A DNA stretch of 64,000 nt from an uncultured Bacteroidota bacterium (lineage in GTDB: Bacteria; Bacteroidota; Bacteroidia; Flavobacteriales; Flavobacteriaceae): positions 1-64,000 of the forward strand of contig CACKQW010000008.1 in NCBI GenBank assembly GCA_902602415.1, read 5' to 3'. The notes beneath the pieces are model-generated. The model was not told where the DNA came from. It worked only from the letters and a program-made list of their open reading frames with translations, and ran no database searches. Shown one piece after another: positions 9,422 through 19,127 of the stretch. Within the stretch, counting starts at the first letter, position 1. Every line of letters starts with the position of its first letter. The position numbers and the translations under genes are program-made.

Positions 9422-10578
9422 TTTTTACATTTATGAATCGCTAAATTTATATCTTCAATTAAATCTTCAGGGTCTTCAATACCAACAGAAAACCTTATCA
9501 AGTTATCAACTATTCCTTGCTCAATTCTTTCCTTCTTAGAAAGTAATTGATGAGAAGTTTCAGCAGGAGATAACATGGTACTCTCTACTCCCGCAAAACT
9601 CATCGAAGGATTGATTAGTTCCAAGGAGGTTAAAAACTCTTTAGGACTTATATTTTTTTTAAGTTCAAATGAAATCACAGCTCCAAAACCATCCATCTGT
9701 TTACAGGCAATTGCATAGAATTCATTATTCTCAATCCCAGGAAAATGAACTTTTTCAATGCTAGAACTATCATTAAGAAATGAGCTTAATATTTTTGCAT
9801 TTTTTTGCTGCTCATAAAATCTAACTGTTAAAGTTTTCATACTTCTTTCAAGTAACCATGCAGTGTAATCACTTAGACTACCGCCAAACTTTTTTGAAAA
9901 ACTCCATATTTTATCAATTTTTTCCTTTGACGATGCAACTGCTCCTGCACAAATATCACTGTGTCCACCAAAATATTTAGTGGCACTGTGAATTACAATA
10001 TCAATTCCAAGTTTGTGAGGCTTTTGAATAATAGGAGTTGCAAAAGTATTATCGATGTAGGAAACTAAGCTGTGAGATTTAGATAAGTTCGCGATGTCAG
10101 AAATATCTACTATTTTCAAAAGAGGATTGGATGGTGTTTCAATGTAAATTGCTTTAGTGTTTTTTCTTATTTCCCTCTCAAAATCAGAAACTAACAAACC
10201 TTTGGTAAAAGAATATTCAATACCAAAGTTATTGAAATATTTTTCTATCAAACTTCTGGTACCTCCATATATATCATTCTGAACAACTATGTGATCTCCA
10301 GATGATAAGAATGCCATTAATGAAGAAGAAATAGCAGCCATTCCAGAACCAAGAATTAAAGCTTCCTCTGTTTCTTCTAATGAAGCAATTTTTTTTGATA
10401 AATACTCTTGATTAGGAGTTGAACTATATCTAGGGTATCTGTCTTTATCTTTATCAATATATTCATATGATGTTCCCATATATATTGGGGAAATGGAACC
10501 ACCAAATTGTTCATCAATAATTCTACCTACATGAGTACAAGTAGTACTCATGCCTTTATATTTTTTTTTCAGAGGCAT
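9418..10578 (-). CDS. Cys/Met metabolism PLP-dependent enzyme (cystathionine gamma-synthase/lyase family)
   Basis: 'STTCTHVG', 'SGMAAISSSLMAFL', 'IETPSNPLLKIVDI', PLP lysine 'HSATKYFGGHSDI', 'SFAGVESTMLSPAETSH'. Confidence 0.92.
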   Translation of the reverse strand: MPLKKKYKGMSTTCTHVGRIIDEQFGGSISPIYMGTSYEYIDKDKDRYPRYSSTPNQEYLSKKIASLEETEEALILGSGMAAISSSLMAFLSSGDHIVVQNDIYGGTRSLIEKYFNNFGIEYSFTKGLLVSDFEREIRKNTKAIYIETPSNPLLKIVDISDIANLSKSHSLVSYIDNTFATPIIQKPHKLGIDIVIHSATKYFGGHSDICAGAVASSKEKIDKIWSFSKKFGGSLSDYTAWLLERSMKTLTVRFYEQQKNAKILSSFLNDSSSIEKVHFPGIENNEFYAIACKQMDGFGAVISFELKKNISPKEFLTSLELINPSMSFAGVESTMLSPAETSHQLLSKKERIEQGIVDNLIRFSVGIEDPEDLIEDINLAIHKCKK

Positions 10579-10586
10579 TCCGAAAT

Positions 10587-13500
10587 TTAAGCAATATTTT
10601 TCAAATACTTTTTATACTTGGGATAAGCAATTAGACTAAGTATAAAAATAATTAGGAGGGTAATAGAAATAAATACAATACTTATTTCTTGATCATCCTT
10701 TGCATAAGAGTGCAAACCAGCCAGGTAAAAATTTACTCCAAAATATGTCATGATTATAGATGCAAAAGACAATATAGATGCAACATTGAAGGTAAAGTTA
10801 CTTTTCAAACCAGGAATTATTCTCATGTGGATAACAAATGCATAAACCATAATACTTATCAGTGCCCAAGTCTCCTTTGGATCCCAGCCCCAATACCTTC
10901 CCCAACTTTCATTAGCCCACATCCCACCTAGAAAATTTCCAATTGTTAACATAACTAGTCCTACAGTCATAGACATCTCATTGATAAGTGAAAGCTCTTT
11001 GATATTTAAATCAATGACTTTGAAATTATTTTTGTTAATCAAAATCATTAAAATGAGAGAGACAAAACCTAATATCATGCTTATTGTAAATGGCCCATAA
11101 CTCCCAACAATAACCGCTACGTGTATCATTAGCCAATAACTATCCAATACAGGAACCAAATTGGCAATAGATGGATCCATCCAACTCCAATGAGCTATCA
11201 TGAGAATCATTGAAGTAACAAAAGTTGTTGATGCTAAAGTTAATTCACTTTTTCTTCCAAAATAAAGTCCAAATAACATAGTTGCCCAAGCAACATAAAT
11301 CATAGATTCGTATCCATCGCTCCAAGGAGCATGACCAGAAATATACCATCTTGAAATTAAACCAATCAAGTGAATCACAAAAAGAATGTATATGGCAGAA
11401 ATTGAAATTTTAATTAAGGTGTCTATTATTTTTTTTCTGTAAAAAATTTGAATAATTAGAAAAATAAACAAAAAGAAACTTGCATATAAATACCAACTAA
11501 ATAAAGATTTAAAAATATCATATTTGTTATAAAGTATTTCAGCATTTATTTTATTATCAGTAAGCATTACATCAGCACCATATTTTGACTGGGTATTTTT
11601 TATCGCTTTTAAAATTTCATCTGCATCAGTATAATCATTAGATTTTTTACCCTGATTTAAGAAATATAGATAAGTTTTAAATCCTGTATTGATAAAGTTT
11701 GAATAGAGAGAATCTGTGTTAATTTCTTTGAAAAATCTATTTTCACTTGGGGAAATCCACTCATTATTTTCATCATTTGGAACAGGGAAGATTTTTAGAT
11801 TAGATCCCTCAATTGAATTATATAATAGGTTAACCCTTTGATCAGTTTCTTTGAACTCTTTTTGAAATGCATTTGGAACAGCTGCTCTGTAAGACTCTTC
11901 AAGGTAAGGAGCTAGCTTATACTCTCCCCTTTCTGTGAAGAAATCAATAAGTGCAGCTCTTTTGATATTTTTGTCTAGTCCGATAATACTTCTTATTGAA
12001 TCTCCCTTTTTTGATTTTAGAAAAATTAAGGGAACATTATACCATAAAAGTGGACTTTCTTGCATGGATAAAAATACTTGATTAGCGTCAAATTCATTGT
12101 AGTGATCTTTTTTGCTCAGCTTTCTTAATAGCTCAGATGCATATGTATGTACAGGCATCATTCTACCTCCCAAATCTTGAATTACAATTTTTGCAAATTT
12201 ATCAGCCTGCTCTTTGTCAACAATATTATTTTTTAAAATGGAATCAATAGCTCCTAAATTTGTGTTTTCAGCACTGGTGTGCACGCCATAGGTTTGAGAA
12301 AATGAGCTAAAAGTGAAAAATAATAATGCTATTGATAAAATTTTAATCTTATTTTTTCGAGTTATATCTAATCTTTTTTTCAATGAGTCAAATCTTGTGA
12401 ATCTCGCAAAAAGTATTACCGTCAAACCAATATAAAGCAGTATATATCCAATATAGGTTAACAGAGTCCCCCAAAAGTCATGATTAACAGAAAGAATTGT
12501 TCCCTTTTCATCAGGATCAAAGGAAGCTTGAAAAAATCTATATCCCTTATAATTTAATATGTTGTTCATATAAATTCTGTAATCAAATGGGTTTTCATCA
12601 ATTACGGTTACCTCACTAGCAAAAGAAGAGTAGCTTTTTTCTGTCCCTGGGTACTTTTCAGCAATGAAATCATTTAATTTTATTGAAAATGGTAAATCAA
12701 ATACTTTGGAACCATACCTGATAGAAAACTCTTTTCCACCAATTTTAAAAGACTTGAAGGGATTATTTGTACCCTTTCCTCCAATCACTCGTATTTTTTT
12801 TGAATCATTAGTAGTTGAGATTAATAATTCAATTCCATCTTGATCGGACTTTAAAAGTTCAGATTTTTTTACCACATCAAATTTTCCCTTAATCACAGTT
12901 TTTGGAAATACTATTGATTGATCATTAATAATATATCTAGATCTTAAACTCAGGGGTTCTGTAGAACCAGCTTTCAAAAAACCTTGAGACATCGAGGCCA
13001 TGACTAAAAATTCAGCATCATAAGGTGAATTGATAAATAAGTTTAAGTTTTCATCATAAGTGATATTTACTGCACCTTCCACATAATTGTTCAATGTATA
13101 AAGGGTATTGTGAACATTTTCAACGGAGCCATCTTTTATAAAGTGGTTGTGCGGCATACCAGTTGCTGATTCCACAAGCTTTAAATAATATTCCCCATTT
13201 TCATCTTCAACTATATCTTCCTCTGCACCGCTAATAAAATCTGTCAGTTTGATCGTTATAGGTTCTCTGTTGTAATTTGTTGAGATATAAAAATCATTTT
13301 CCATCCTTGGTGAAAAGTCAACTTCTTTTTCAATTGGTAATCTCAAAAGTTGCCCATTCACGTCAACAGAATCTCCGTCTATGTTTATATTTACATATGT
13401 TTTTTCGGAAAGAAAAGCATTTTCAGTTGATCCTTCTCTAATACTCATTACACCCTCAAACCCAATATATCTGGTTATAAAAGCCCCAATTAGTATAAAG

Positions 13501-13766
13501 ATCCATGAAAAATGGAGTAAGAGCACTGGCCACTTCCTTTTATTTAATAAATTGTATTTGAAAATATTTCCAATAAAATTAATAACAAAAAACAGCATAA
13601 TTAACTCAAACCACCAAGCATTGTATACATAATTTCGAGTTAATGGTGTGGGTGAAGTTTCTTGGCCTGCATCAAGAAAGGTACCAACAGCCATTGCTAT
13701 AATAAACACGATAAACAGCAACCCGGTTAATCTGTTTGAAAAAACAATTTTTTTTATGAAATTCAT
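10587..13766 (-). CDS. ccsBA: Fused cytochrome c biogenesis protein CcsBA (ResB + CcsA)
   Basis: N-terminal ResB-like TM region; C-terminal 'GGMWANESWGRYWGWDPKETWALI' tryptophan-rich haem-handling (WWD) motif. Confidence 0.92.
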   Translation of the reverse strand: MNFIKKIVFSNRLTGLLFIVFIIAMAVGTFLDAGQETSPTPLTRNYVYNAWWFELIMLFFVINFIGNIFKYNLLNKRKWPVLLLHFSWIFILIGAFITRYIGFEGVMSIREGSTENAFLSEKTYVNINIDGDSVDVNGQLLRLPIEKEVDFSPRMENDFYISTNYNREPITIKLTDFISGAEEDIVEDENGEYYLKLVESATGMPHNHFIKDGSVENVHNTLYTLNNYVEGAVNITYDENLNLFINSPYDAEFLVMASMSQGFLKAGSTEPLSLRSRYIINDQSIVFPKTVIKGKFDVVKKSELLKSDQDGIELLISTTNDSKKIRVIGGKGTNNPFKSFKIGGKEFSIRYGSKVFDLPFSIKLNDFIAEKYPGTEKSYSSFASEVTVIDENPFDYRIYMNNILNYKGYRFFQASFDPDEKGTILSVNHDFWGTLLTYIGYILLYIGLTVILFARFTRFDSLKKRLDITRKNKIKILSIALLFFTFSSFSQTYGVHTSAENTNLGAIDSILKNNIVDKEQADKFAKIVIQDLGGRMMPVHTYASELLRKLSKKDHYNEFDANQVFLSMQESPLLWYNVPLIFLKSKKGDSIRSIIGLDKNIKRAALIDFFTERGEYKLAPYLEESYRAAVPNAFQKEFKETDQRVNLLYNSIEGSNLKIFPVPNDENNEWISPSENRFFKEINTDSLYSNFINTGFKTYLYFLNQGKKSNDYTDADEILKAIKNTQSKYGADVMLTDNKINAEILYNKYDIFKSLFSWYLYASFFLFIFLIIQIFYRKKIIDTLIKISISAIYILFVIHLIGLISRWYISGHAPWSDGYESMIYVAWATMLFGLYFGRKSELTLASTTFVTSMILMIAHWSWMDPSIANLVPVLDSYWLMIHVAVIVGSYGPFTISMILGFVSLILMILINKNNFKVIDLNIKELSLINEMSMTVGLVMLTIGNFLGGMWANESWGRYWGWDPKETWALISIMVYAFVIHMRIIPGLKSNFTFNVASILSFASIIMTYFGVNFYLAGLHSYAKDDQEISIVFISITLLIIFILSLIAYPKYKKYLKNIA

Positions 13767-13859
13767 GAGAAATTTAGGATTACAAATTTAATACCAAATT
13801 GAGATATATTAAACCTTATTTGACTAATAATTTTGAAAATTTTAGTAATTTTCTTTTTC

Positions 13860-14606
13860 ATGATTAATTTATCAATAATTGGGAGTGGTAATGTTGGAAA
13901 ACATTTTATAGCATTGGTGCAAAACTCTAAAGATTTAAATCTAATCCAATGGCTCTCTAGAAGTGAATCTTGCTATCAAAAAATTAAAACTACATCGGAT
14001 TTTAAAAATATTGAAAAAGCAGATGTCTATGTAATTTGTGTAAGTGATAGCTCAATACATGAAGTAAGCAAAACATTAAACCTTCACAATCAATTAATTG
14101 TTCATACTTCAGGAATAAATCACTTTAATATTTTATGTGATAATAATCGTCGCGGAGTCTTTTATCCTTTACAAACTTTTACAAAAGAAAATAAAACACG
14201 CGAATTAGAAATACCAATATGCATTGAATCTGAATATAATGAGGATATAAAGTTATTGATTGATTTATGTAAATACTTGAATTTAAAATACTATCAAGTT
14301 GATTATGAAAAAAGGAAAATCTTACATCTAGCAGCAGTTTTTAGTAATAATTTCTCAAATCATTTGTATTCCATAGCTTATAAAATTACTAAGAATAATA
14401 ATATTGATTTTGATATTTTGAAACCTCTAATACAAGAAACTGCGAATAAAATTTTACTTTTAGAACCTGCAAAAGCGCAAACAGGACCAGCTAGACGAGA
14501 TGATATGGTCACAATTAATAATCACTTAAAATTATTAAAGAATGATGATTATAGAAATATTTATAAAACTTTCACACAACTAATCAAAGATGAAAATAAA
14601 TTATAA
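13860..14606 (+). CDS. Rossmann-like + DUF2520 domain protein
   Basis: 'INLSIIGSGNVGKHF' Rossmann motif; ORF track starts at TTG 13833, but the ATG at 13860 gives the better N-terminus. Confidence 0.85.
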   Translation: MINLSIIGSGNVGKHFIALVQNSKDLNLIQWLSRSESCYQKIKTTSDFKNIEKADVYVICVSDSSIHEVSKTLNLHNQLIVHTSGINHFNILCDNNRRGVFYPLQTFTKENKTRELEIPICIESEYNEDIKLLIDLCKYLNLKYYQVDYEKRKILHLAAVFSNNFSNHLYSIAYKITKNNNIDFDILKPLIQETANKILLLEPAKAQTGPARRDDMVTINNHLKLLKNDDYRNIYKTFTQLIKDENKL

Positions 14607-15093
14607 AGAAAAATTAAAAAAAATAAAAGCATTTGTTTTTGATGTTGATGGAGTACTAACAAATGGTGATTTATTGATAAGCGAATCTGGTGAACTATTA
14701 AGAACTATGAATGTTAAAGATGGTTTTGCAATGAAGTATGCAATTGACAATGAATACTTGATTACTATTATCTCGGGGGGTACAAATGAAGCTGTTAGAG
14801 AAAGATTAGTGAAATTAGGGATTAATCAAGTTTTTTTAGGTAGTGATAATAAAATTAAGGAGTTAGAAAAACTAGCTAAAGAAAATAATTTAAAAAAAGA
14901 AGAGATATTAGTAATGGGTGATGATATTCTCGATATTCCAATATTAAAAAATGCTGGAATATCTTGTTGTCCTCAAGATGCAGTTCAAGAGGTAAAAAAA
15001 ATATGTGACTATGTTTCTTTCAAAAAAGGAGGTTGTGGGGCGGTACGAGAGATTATTGAACAAGTAATGAAAATTCAGAAAAAATGGATTTAA
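14590..15093 (+). CDS. kdsC: KdsC-like HAD phosphatase (KDO-8-phosphate phosphatase family)
   Basis: 'KAFVFDVDGVLTNGDLLISESGE', 'VMGDDILDIPILKNAGIS...CCPQDAV'. Confidence 0.88.
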   Translation: MKINYKEKLKKIKAFVFDVDGVLTNGDLLISESGELLRTMNVKDGFAMKYAIDNEYLITIISGGTNEAVRERLVKLGINQVFLGSDNKIKELEKLAKENNLKKEEILVMGDDILDIPILKNAGISCCPQDAVQEVKKICDYVSFKKGGCGAVREIIEQVMKIQKKWI

Positions 15094-15185
15094 AAAAATC
15101 TAAATGGAAAAAAGAATTTTCTCTTCTATTGATTCTTAATTTTTTATATTTCCTGTTTTTTTGGTTCATCACTAACAATTACTGA
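15084..15185 (+). CDS. Putative 33-aa single-TM microprotein
   Basis: ORF MDLKKSKWKKEFSLLLILNFLYFLFFWFITNNY*; ATG overlaps the kdsC stop region; downstream TTG start follows by 2 nt; not in ORF track. Confidence 0.5.
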   Translation: MDLKKSKWKKEFSLLLILNFLYFLFFWFITNNY

Positions 15186-15187
15186 AT

Positions 15188-16879
15188 TTGGTTGCGATTG
15201 ATTGGATAATATTGGTTCTTACACTACTGGTTATAATCGCCTATGGCACTTATAAATCTTTAGGCGCAAAAACATCTAATGAATATATAAAGGCAGGAAA
15301 TAGTGCCAAATGGTGGACTATTGGCCTTTCAGTGATGGCAACACAAGCAAGTGCCATAACTTTTTTATCCACACCGGGACAAGCATTTAATGATGGGATG
15401 GGGTTTGTGCAATTTTATTTTGGGTTACCCATAGCAGTAATTATTATATGTCTTGTTTTTATTCCAATTTACCACAAACTTAAAGTATACACTGCATATG
15501 AATTTTTGGAGAAGAGGTTTGATCAAAAAACAAGGACACTTACTGCATTACTTTTTTTAATTCAAAGAAGTTTATCTGCTGGGATTACAATTTTTGCTCC
15601 TGCAATAATACTTTCATCTGTTCTGGGATGGGATTTAATAATGGTAAATATTATAATCGGTAGTTTAGTGATTTTTTATACTGTTTCAGGTGGAACCAAG
15701 GCTGTAAATTATACTCAAAAGTATCAGATGATCATAATATTTTTTGGGTTATTTGCTATTTTATTTATAATATTCAAACTTCTTCCCGAGCAAATAAATT
15801 TTCAAAATGCATTGGAAATTGCATCAATTAGCGGAAAATTAGAAGTTTTAGATTTTTCCTTTGACTTAGAAAATAGATATACAGTTTGGAGTGGTATAAT
15901 TGGAGGTACATTTCTAATGCTCTCCTATTTTGGAACTGATCAAAGTCAGGTTCAAAGATATTTATCAGGAAAATCCCTCAGAGAAATGCAATTAGGAATG
16001 ATATTTAACGGGATATTAAAAGTGCCAATGCAATTTTTTATTTTATTCATTGGGGTAATGGTATTCATTTTTTATCAATTTAATCTATCACCCTTGAACT
16101 TTAATCCACAAGCAAACAAGGTTATTGTTGGGTCGTCATATGAAAATGAATACAAAAATTTAAAAAATAAATTAAATGAAATTCACTTTGAAAAAGTTAG
16201 TAAGATTAATGAAATTATTGAAGATAAAATTGAAAACAAAAAAATTGAAATTATCAAATTAGAAAAGGAGGAAATAAAAATTAGACAAAAAGCAAAATTA
16301 TTAATAGAAAAAGCAGGAGCTGAAAAATCAATAAAAGTAGAAACTAATGATAAAGATTATATTTTTATAAATTTTATTTTAAATCATCTTCCCAAGGGGT
16401 TGATTGGGCTTCTTATAGCTGTTATCCTTAGTGCAGCCATGTCATCAACATCAAGTGAAATAAATGCCTTAGCTACAACAACAACCATGGATCTCATCAA
16501 AAGGAACTACGCAAATATTGATGAAAAAAAAATAGTCTATTTGACTAAATTTTTTACATTATTGTGGGGAATTTGTGCAATTATTATTGCATGTGTTGCA
16601 TTCCTGGCTGATAACTTAATACAACTTGTAAACATTATCGGATCAATTTTTTACGGAAATGTACTCGGGATTTTTTTAATAGCTCTTTTTACTAAGAAAA
16701 TTCGATCTCTTTCAGTATTTACATCGGCAATAATCACTCAAATTGCAATAATTTATATTTGGTGGATAGATATCATTCCATTTCTTTGGCTAAATATTCT
16801 TGGTTGTTTTCTTGTAACTGCCCTGTCCGCTTTTATTGAACTTTTCTTGTCTATTTCAAATTTTTCCAGCTCTGAATAG
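15188..16879 (+). CDS. Sodium:solute symporter (SSS family)
   Basis: 'AGNSAKWWTIGLSVMATQASAITFLSTPGQAF', 'GGTFLMLSYFGTDQSQVQRYLSGKS', 'AAMSSTSSEINALATTTTMDL'; TTG start. Confidence 0.92.
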   Translation: MVAIDWIILVLTLLVIIAYGTYKSLGAKTSNEYIKAGNSAKWWTIGLSVMATQASAITFLSTPGQAFNDGMGFVQFYFGLPIAVIIICLVFIPIYHKLKVYTAYEFLEKRFDQKTRTLTALLFLIQRSLSAGITIFAPAIILSSVLGWDLIMVNIIIGSLVIFYTVSGGTKAVNYTQKYQMIIIFFGLFAILFIIFKLLPEQINFQNALEIASISGKLEVLDFSFDLENRYTVWSGIIGGTFLMLSYFGTDQSQVQRYLSGKSLREMQLGMIFNGILKVPMQFFILFIGVMVFIFYQFNLSPLNFNPQANKVIVGSSYENEYKNLKNKLNEIHFEKVSKINEIIEDKIENKKIEIIKLEKEEIKIRQKAKLLIEKAGAEKSIKVETNDKDYIFINFILNHLPKGLIGLLIAVILSAAMSSTSSEINALATTTTMDLIKRNYANIDEKKIVYLTKFFTLLWGICAIIIACVAFLADNLIQLVNIIGSIFYGNVLGIFLIALFTKKIRSLSVFTSAIITQIAIIYIWWIDIIPFLWLNILGCFLVTALSAFIELFLSISNFSSSE

Positions 16880-17705
16880 AAGCTTCGTTCATTTTAATAT
16901 AATTTTCATTTCCTGATTTTTTTGCCATTTTTAATGATTTTTTTGCAACTGAAATAGCTTTTTTAAATAATTTATTTTCTGCTAAAATCAAAGAATATTG
17001 CCTCAATTGCCAAAATCTTGGATTTTCATTAGAATTCATAGCTAATTCCATGTATTCTAATGCTTTTTTTGAATCAATTTTTTGATCATTCATGAATACT
17101 GCAGCCTTGTAATAATCTGAAAATGTCGGCTTATTATTTAAAACCTCAGAAATCTTCAACATAACATTTTTAGTAGTTGGTACATTAATCCGAACTGGAA
17201 CGTAGGTATTATCCCATAATATTGCCATAACTGCAGCATCATTACTTAAAAAATCAAAAGATATTTGCAGAGTCTCTGCTTTTATAGACTCGGGTAAATT
17301 ATATGAATCAACTCTAGTTTTTAAAACAACTTTGTTTTCATCCCAATTTCTTGGAACACCCCAAACATCAGTTTCAGCATAAAAAATGATATCCCAATAA
17401 TTTGTATTTGGAATTGTGTACAATGAATAAGTACCCGCTTTTAAGGTGGCTGAGTTAATTAATACATCGTCTGAAAAGGAGATTTTTGTACTTTCATCAG
17501 CCCCAGTTCTCCAAATTTTGTCATAGGGCACTAAAGAACCAAAGATGTTTCTATTTTTTACAGAAGGTCTGGAATACTCAACACTAATTTCTGTCAAACC
17601 AACCGTTTGAAATAATTTTGATTTTGGACTTGCAGCAGGGATTTCCAGCTGTGCCATTACGGTGCTGAATGACATAAATAGAACAAAAGTGAATATGCGT
17701 TTCAT
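16851..17705 (-). CDS. DUF2911 domain-containing protein
   Basis: 'AASPKSKLFQTVGLTEISVEYSRPSVKNRNIFGSLVPYDKIWRTGADESTKISFS'. Confidence 0.88.
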   Translation of the reverse strand: MKRIFTFVLFMSFSTVMAQLEIPAASPKSKLFQTVGLTEISVEYSRPSVKNRNIFGSLVPYDKIWRTGADESTKISFSDDVLINSATLKAGTYSLYTIPNTNYWDIIFYAETDVWGVPRNWDENKVVLKTRVDSYNLPESIKAETLQISFDFLSNDAAVMAILWDNTYVPVRINVPTTKNVMLKISEVLNNKPTFSDYYKAAVFMNDQKIDSKKALEYMELAMNSNENPRFWQLRQYSLILAENKLFKKAISVAKKSLKMAKKSGNENYIKMNEASIQSWKNLK

Positions 17706-17732
17706 ATTTATAAAGTTTTATTAGTTTTGTTT

Positions 17733-17740
17733 CAAATTTA
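17733..17740 (-). promoter_or_regulatory. Putative -7 element (TAAATTTG on - strand) for the DUF2911 gene
   Basis: Matches TAnnTTTG upstream of the 17705 start. Confidence 0.45.
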
Positions 17741-17753
17741 ATGAAATAATATC

Positions 17754-18377
17754 ATGAACAAGTATATAACAGAATTTATAGGAACTTTTTTTCTAGTATT
17801 AATTATTGGAATTACAAATAATCCAATTGCGATTGGAATAGGTCTTTCAGTTCTCGTCTACATGGGTGCTCATATATCTGGAGCTCACTACAATCCCGTT
17901 GTATCATTAGCTATGTTTATTCAAAAAGAAATTAATAAATCGGAGCTACTATATTATATAATTTCTCAACTGATAGCATCCCTTGCTGCAACCTTTGTTG
18001 TACAAAATTTTGATATTAATTCGTTTGAAGTTATTGCTAATACAAGTAACAGAGCTTCATTTCTGTTGGCTGAAATACTATTTACTTTTCTGCTTGTTTT
18101 TGTAATATTAAATGTCGCTTTGCATCCAAAACTGAAAAATAATCAATTTTATGGATTCGCAATTGGATTAACAGTAGCTGCTGGCGCGTTGACGGTTGGT
18201 GATATTTCTGGAGCAGTTTTTAATCCAGCTGTTAGTTTTGGTCCTTCATTTTTTGCGATAGTAGATCCAAATGAACTTTCATCATCTGTTCAGTCTAATG
18301 ATTTTTTTATCTACTATTTAATTGCGACATTAATTGGCTCATTAATTGCTAGTTATCTCTTCAAAAGAGTGAATTAA
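17754..18377 (+). CDS. MIP/aquaporin-family channel (NPV/NPA, no filter Arg)
   Basis: 'GAHISGAHYNPVVSLAMF' and 'ISGAVFNPAVSFGPSFF' half-helix motifs; about 6 hydrophobic segments. Confidence 0.88.
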   Translation: MNKYITEFIGTFFLVLIIGITNNPIAIGIGLSVLVYMGAHISGAHYNPVVSLAMFIQKEINKSELLYYIISQLIASLAATFVVQNFDINSFEVIANTSNRASFLLAEILFTFLLVFVILNVALHPKLKNNQFYGFAIGLTVAAGALTVGDISGAVFNPAVSFGPSFFAIVDPNELSSSVQSNDFFIYYLIATLIGSLIASYLFKRVN

Positions 18378-18997
18378 TGTTTTTTGATGAACACCAAATT
18401 GAAAAGCTAGAAAAGATATATCGGGTAAACCTAATGAATTCTTGTTCTGGTTACAAATCAGCAAATTTAATTGGAACAATTTCTAATAATGGCCAATATA
18501 ATCTTGCAGTTTTTAGTTCGATTGTTCATTTGGGCTCTAATCCACCCCTATTAGGATTTTTTCTTAGACCAACAGAGCTTGTACCTAGACATACATACTT
18601 AAATATTAAAGAGAAGGAATTTTACACAATAAATTCAATTGATAAACTGAATTTTGAAAAAGCACACCACACATCTGCTAAATACCCTAGAGATATTAGT
18701 GAATTTGATATTACAGGAATAAAACCAAAAATTATCACCGATTTCCCCGCACCTTTTGTTGATTCATCAAGTATTAAAATTGGAATGAAGTTTGTGGAAG
18801 AGATAAAAATCAAACATAACAGATCAAGGTTAATAGTTGGTAAAATAGTTAGTTTGGATGTAAAGGATGAAATGCTAAATAATGATGGTTTTATAGACCT
18901 TTATAAATCCCAAATAGCAACAATTAGCGGTTGTGATGGTTATTCATTTCCTGTAAAAAATGAAAGACAAGGTTACCAAAAGCCACGCAAAATCTAA
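18377..18997 (+). CDS. Flavin reductase family (FMN-binding split barrel)
   Basis: '[41 protein letters not shown]' pattern; TAATG junction with aquaporin gene. Confidence 0.8.
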   Translation: MFFDEHQIEKLEKIYRVNLMNSCSGYKSANLIGTISNNGQYNLAVFSSIVHLGSNPPLLGFFLRPTELVPRHTYLNIKEKEFYTINSIDKLNFEKAHHTSAKYPRDISEFDITGIKPKIITDFPAPFVDSSSIKIGMKFVEEIKIKHNRSRLIVGKIVSLDVKDEMLNNDGFIDLYKSQIATISGCDGYSFPVKNERQGYQKPRKI

Positions 18998-19127
18998 TAA
19001 AAGCTATTTACCCACAAAAGAGTGTCCAGTTTGTAATCGTCCATTTACTTGGAGAAAAAAATGGAAAAGAAATTGGGAAAATGTAATCTACTGTTCAAAA
19101 AAATGTAAACAAATTGGAAGAGGTTAA
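18960..19127 (+). CDS. DUF2256 family zinc-ribbon-like small protein (55 aa)
   Basis: [58 protein letters not shown]; CPxC/CSxxC; overlaps both neighbours; below track length cutoff. Confidence 0.88.
   Translation: MKDKVTKSHAKSNKSYLPTKECPVCNRPFTWRKKWKRNWENVIYCSKKCKQIGRG

Noticed and set aside
13833-13859. Upstream TTG start of the DUF2520 protein (extra MKILVIFFF)
   Set aside because: The Rossmann motif begins directly after the ATG at 13860; the extension is probably non-coding.
16120-16370. Lys/Glu-rich coiled-coil-like insertion in the SSS transporter, first read as a possible inserted domain
   Set aside because: As I recall, Bacteroidota SSS homologues carry a comparable hydrophilic loop here, so it is not unusual.
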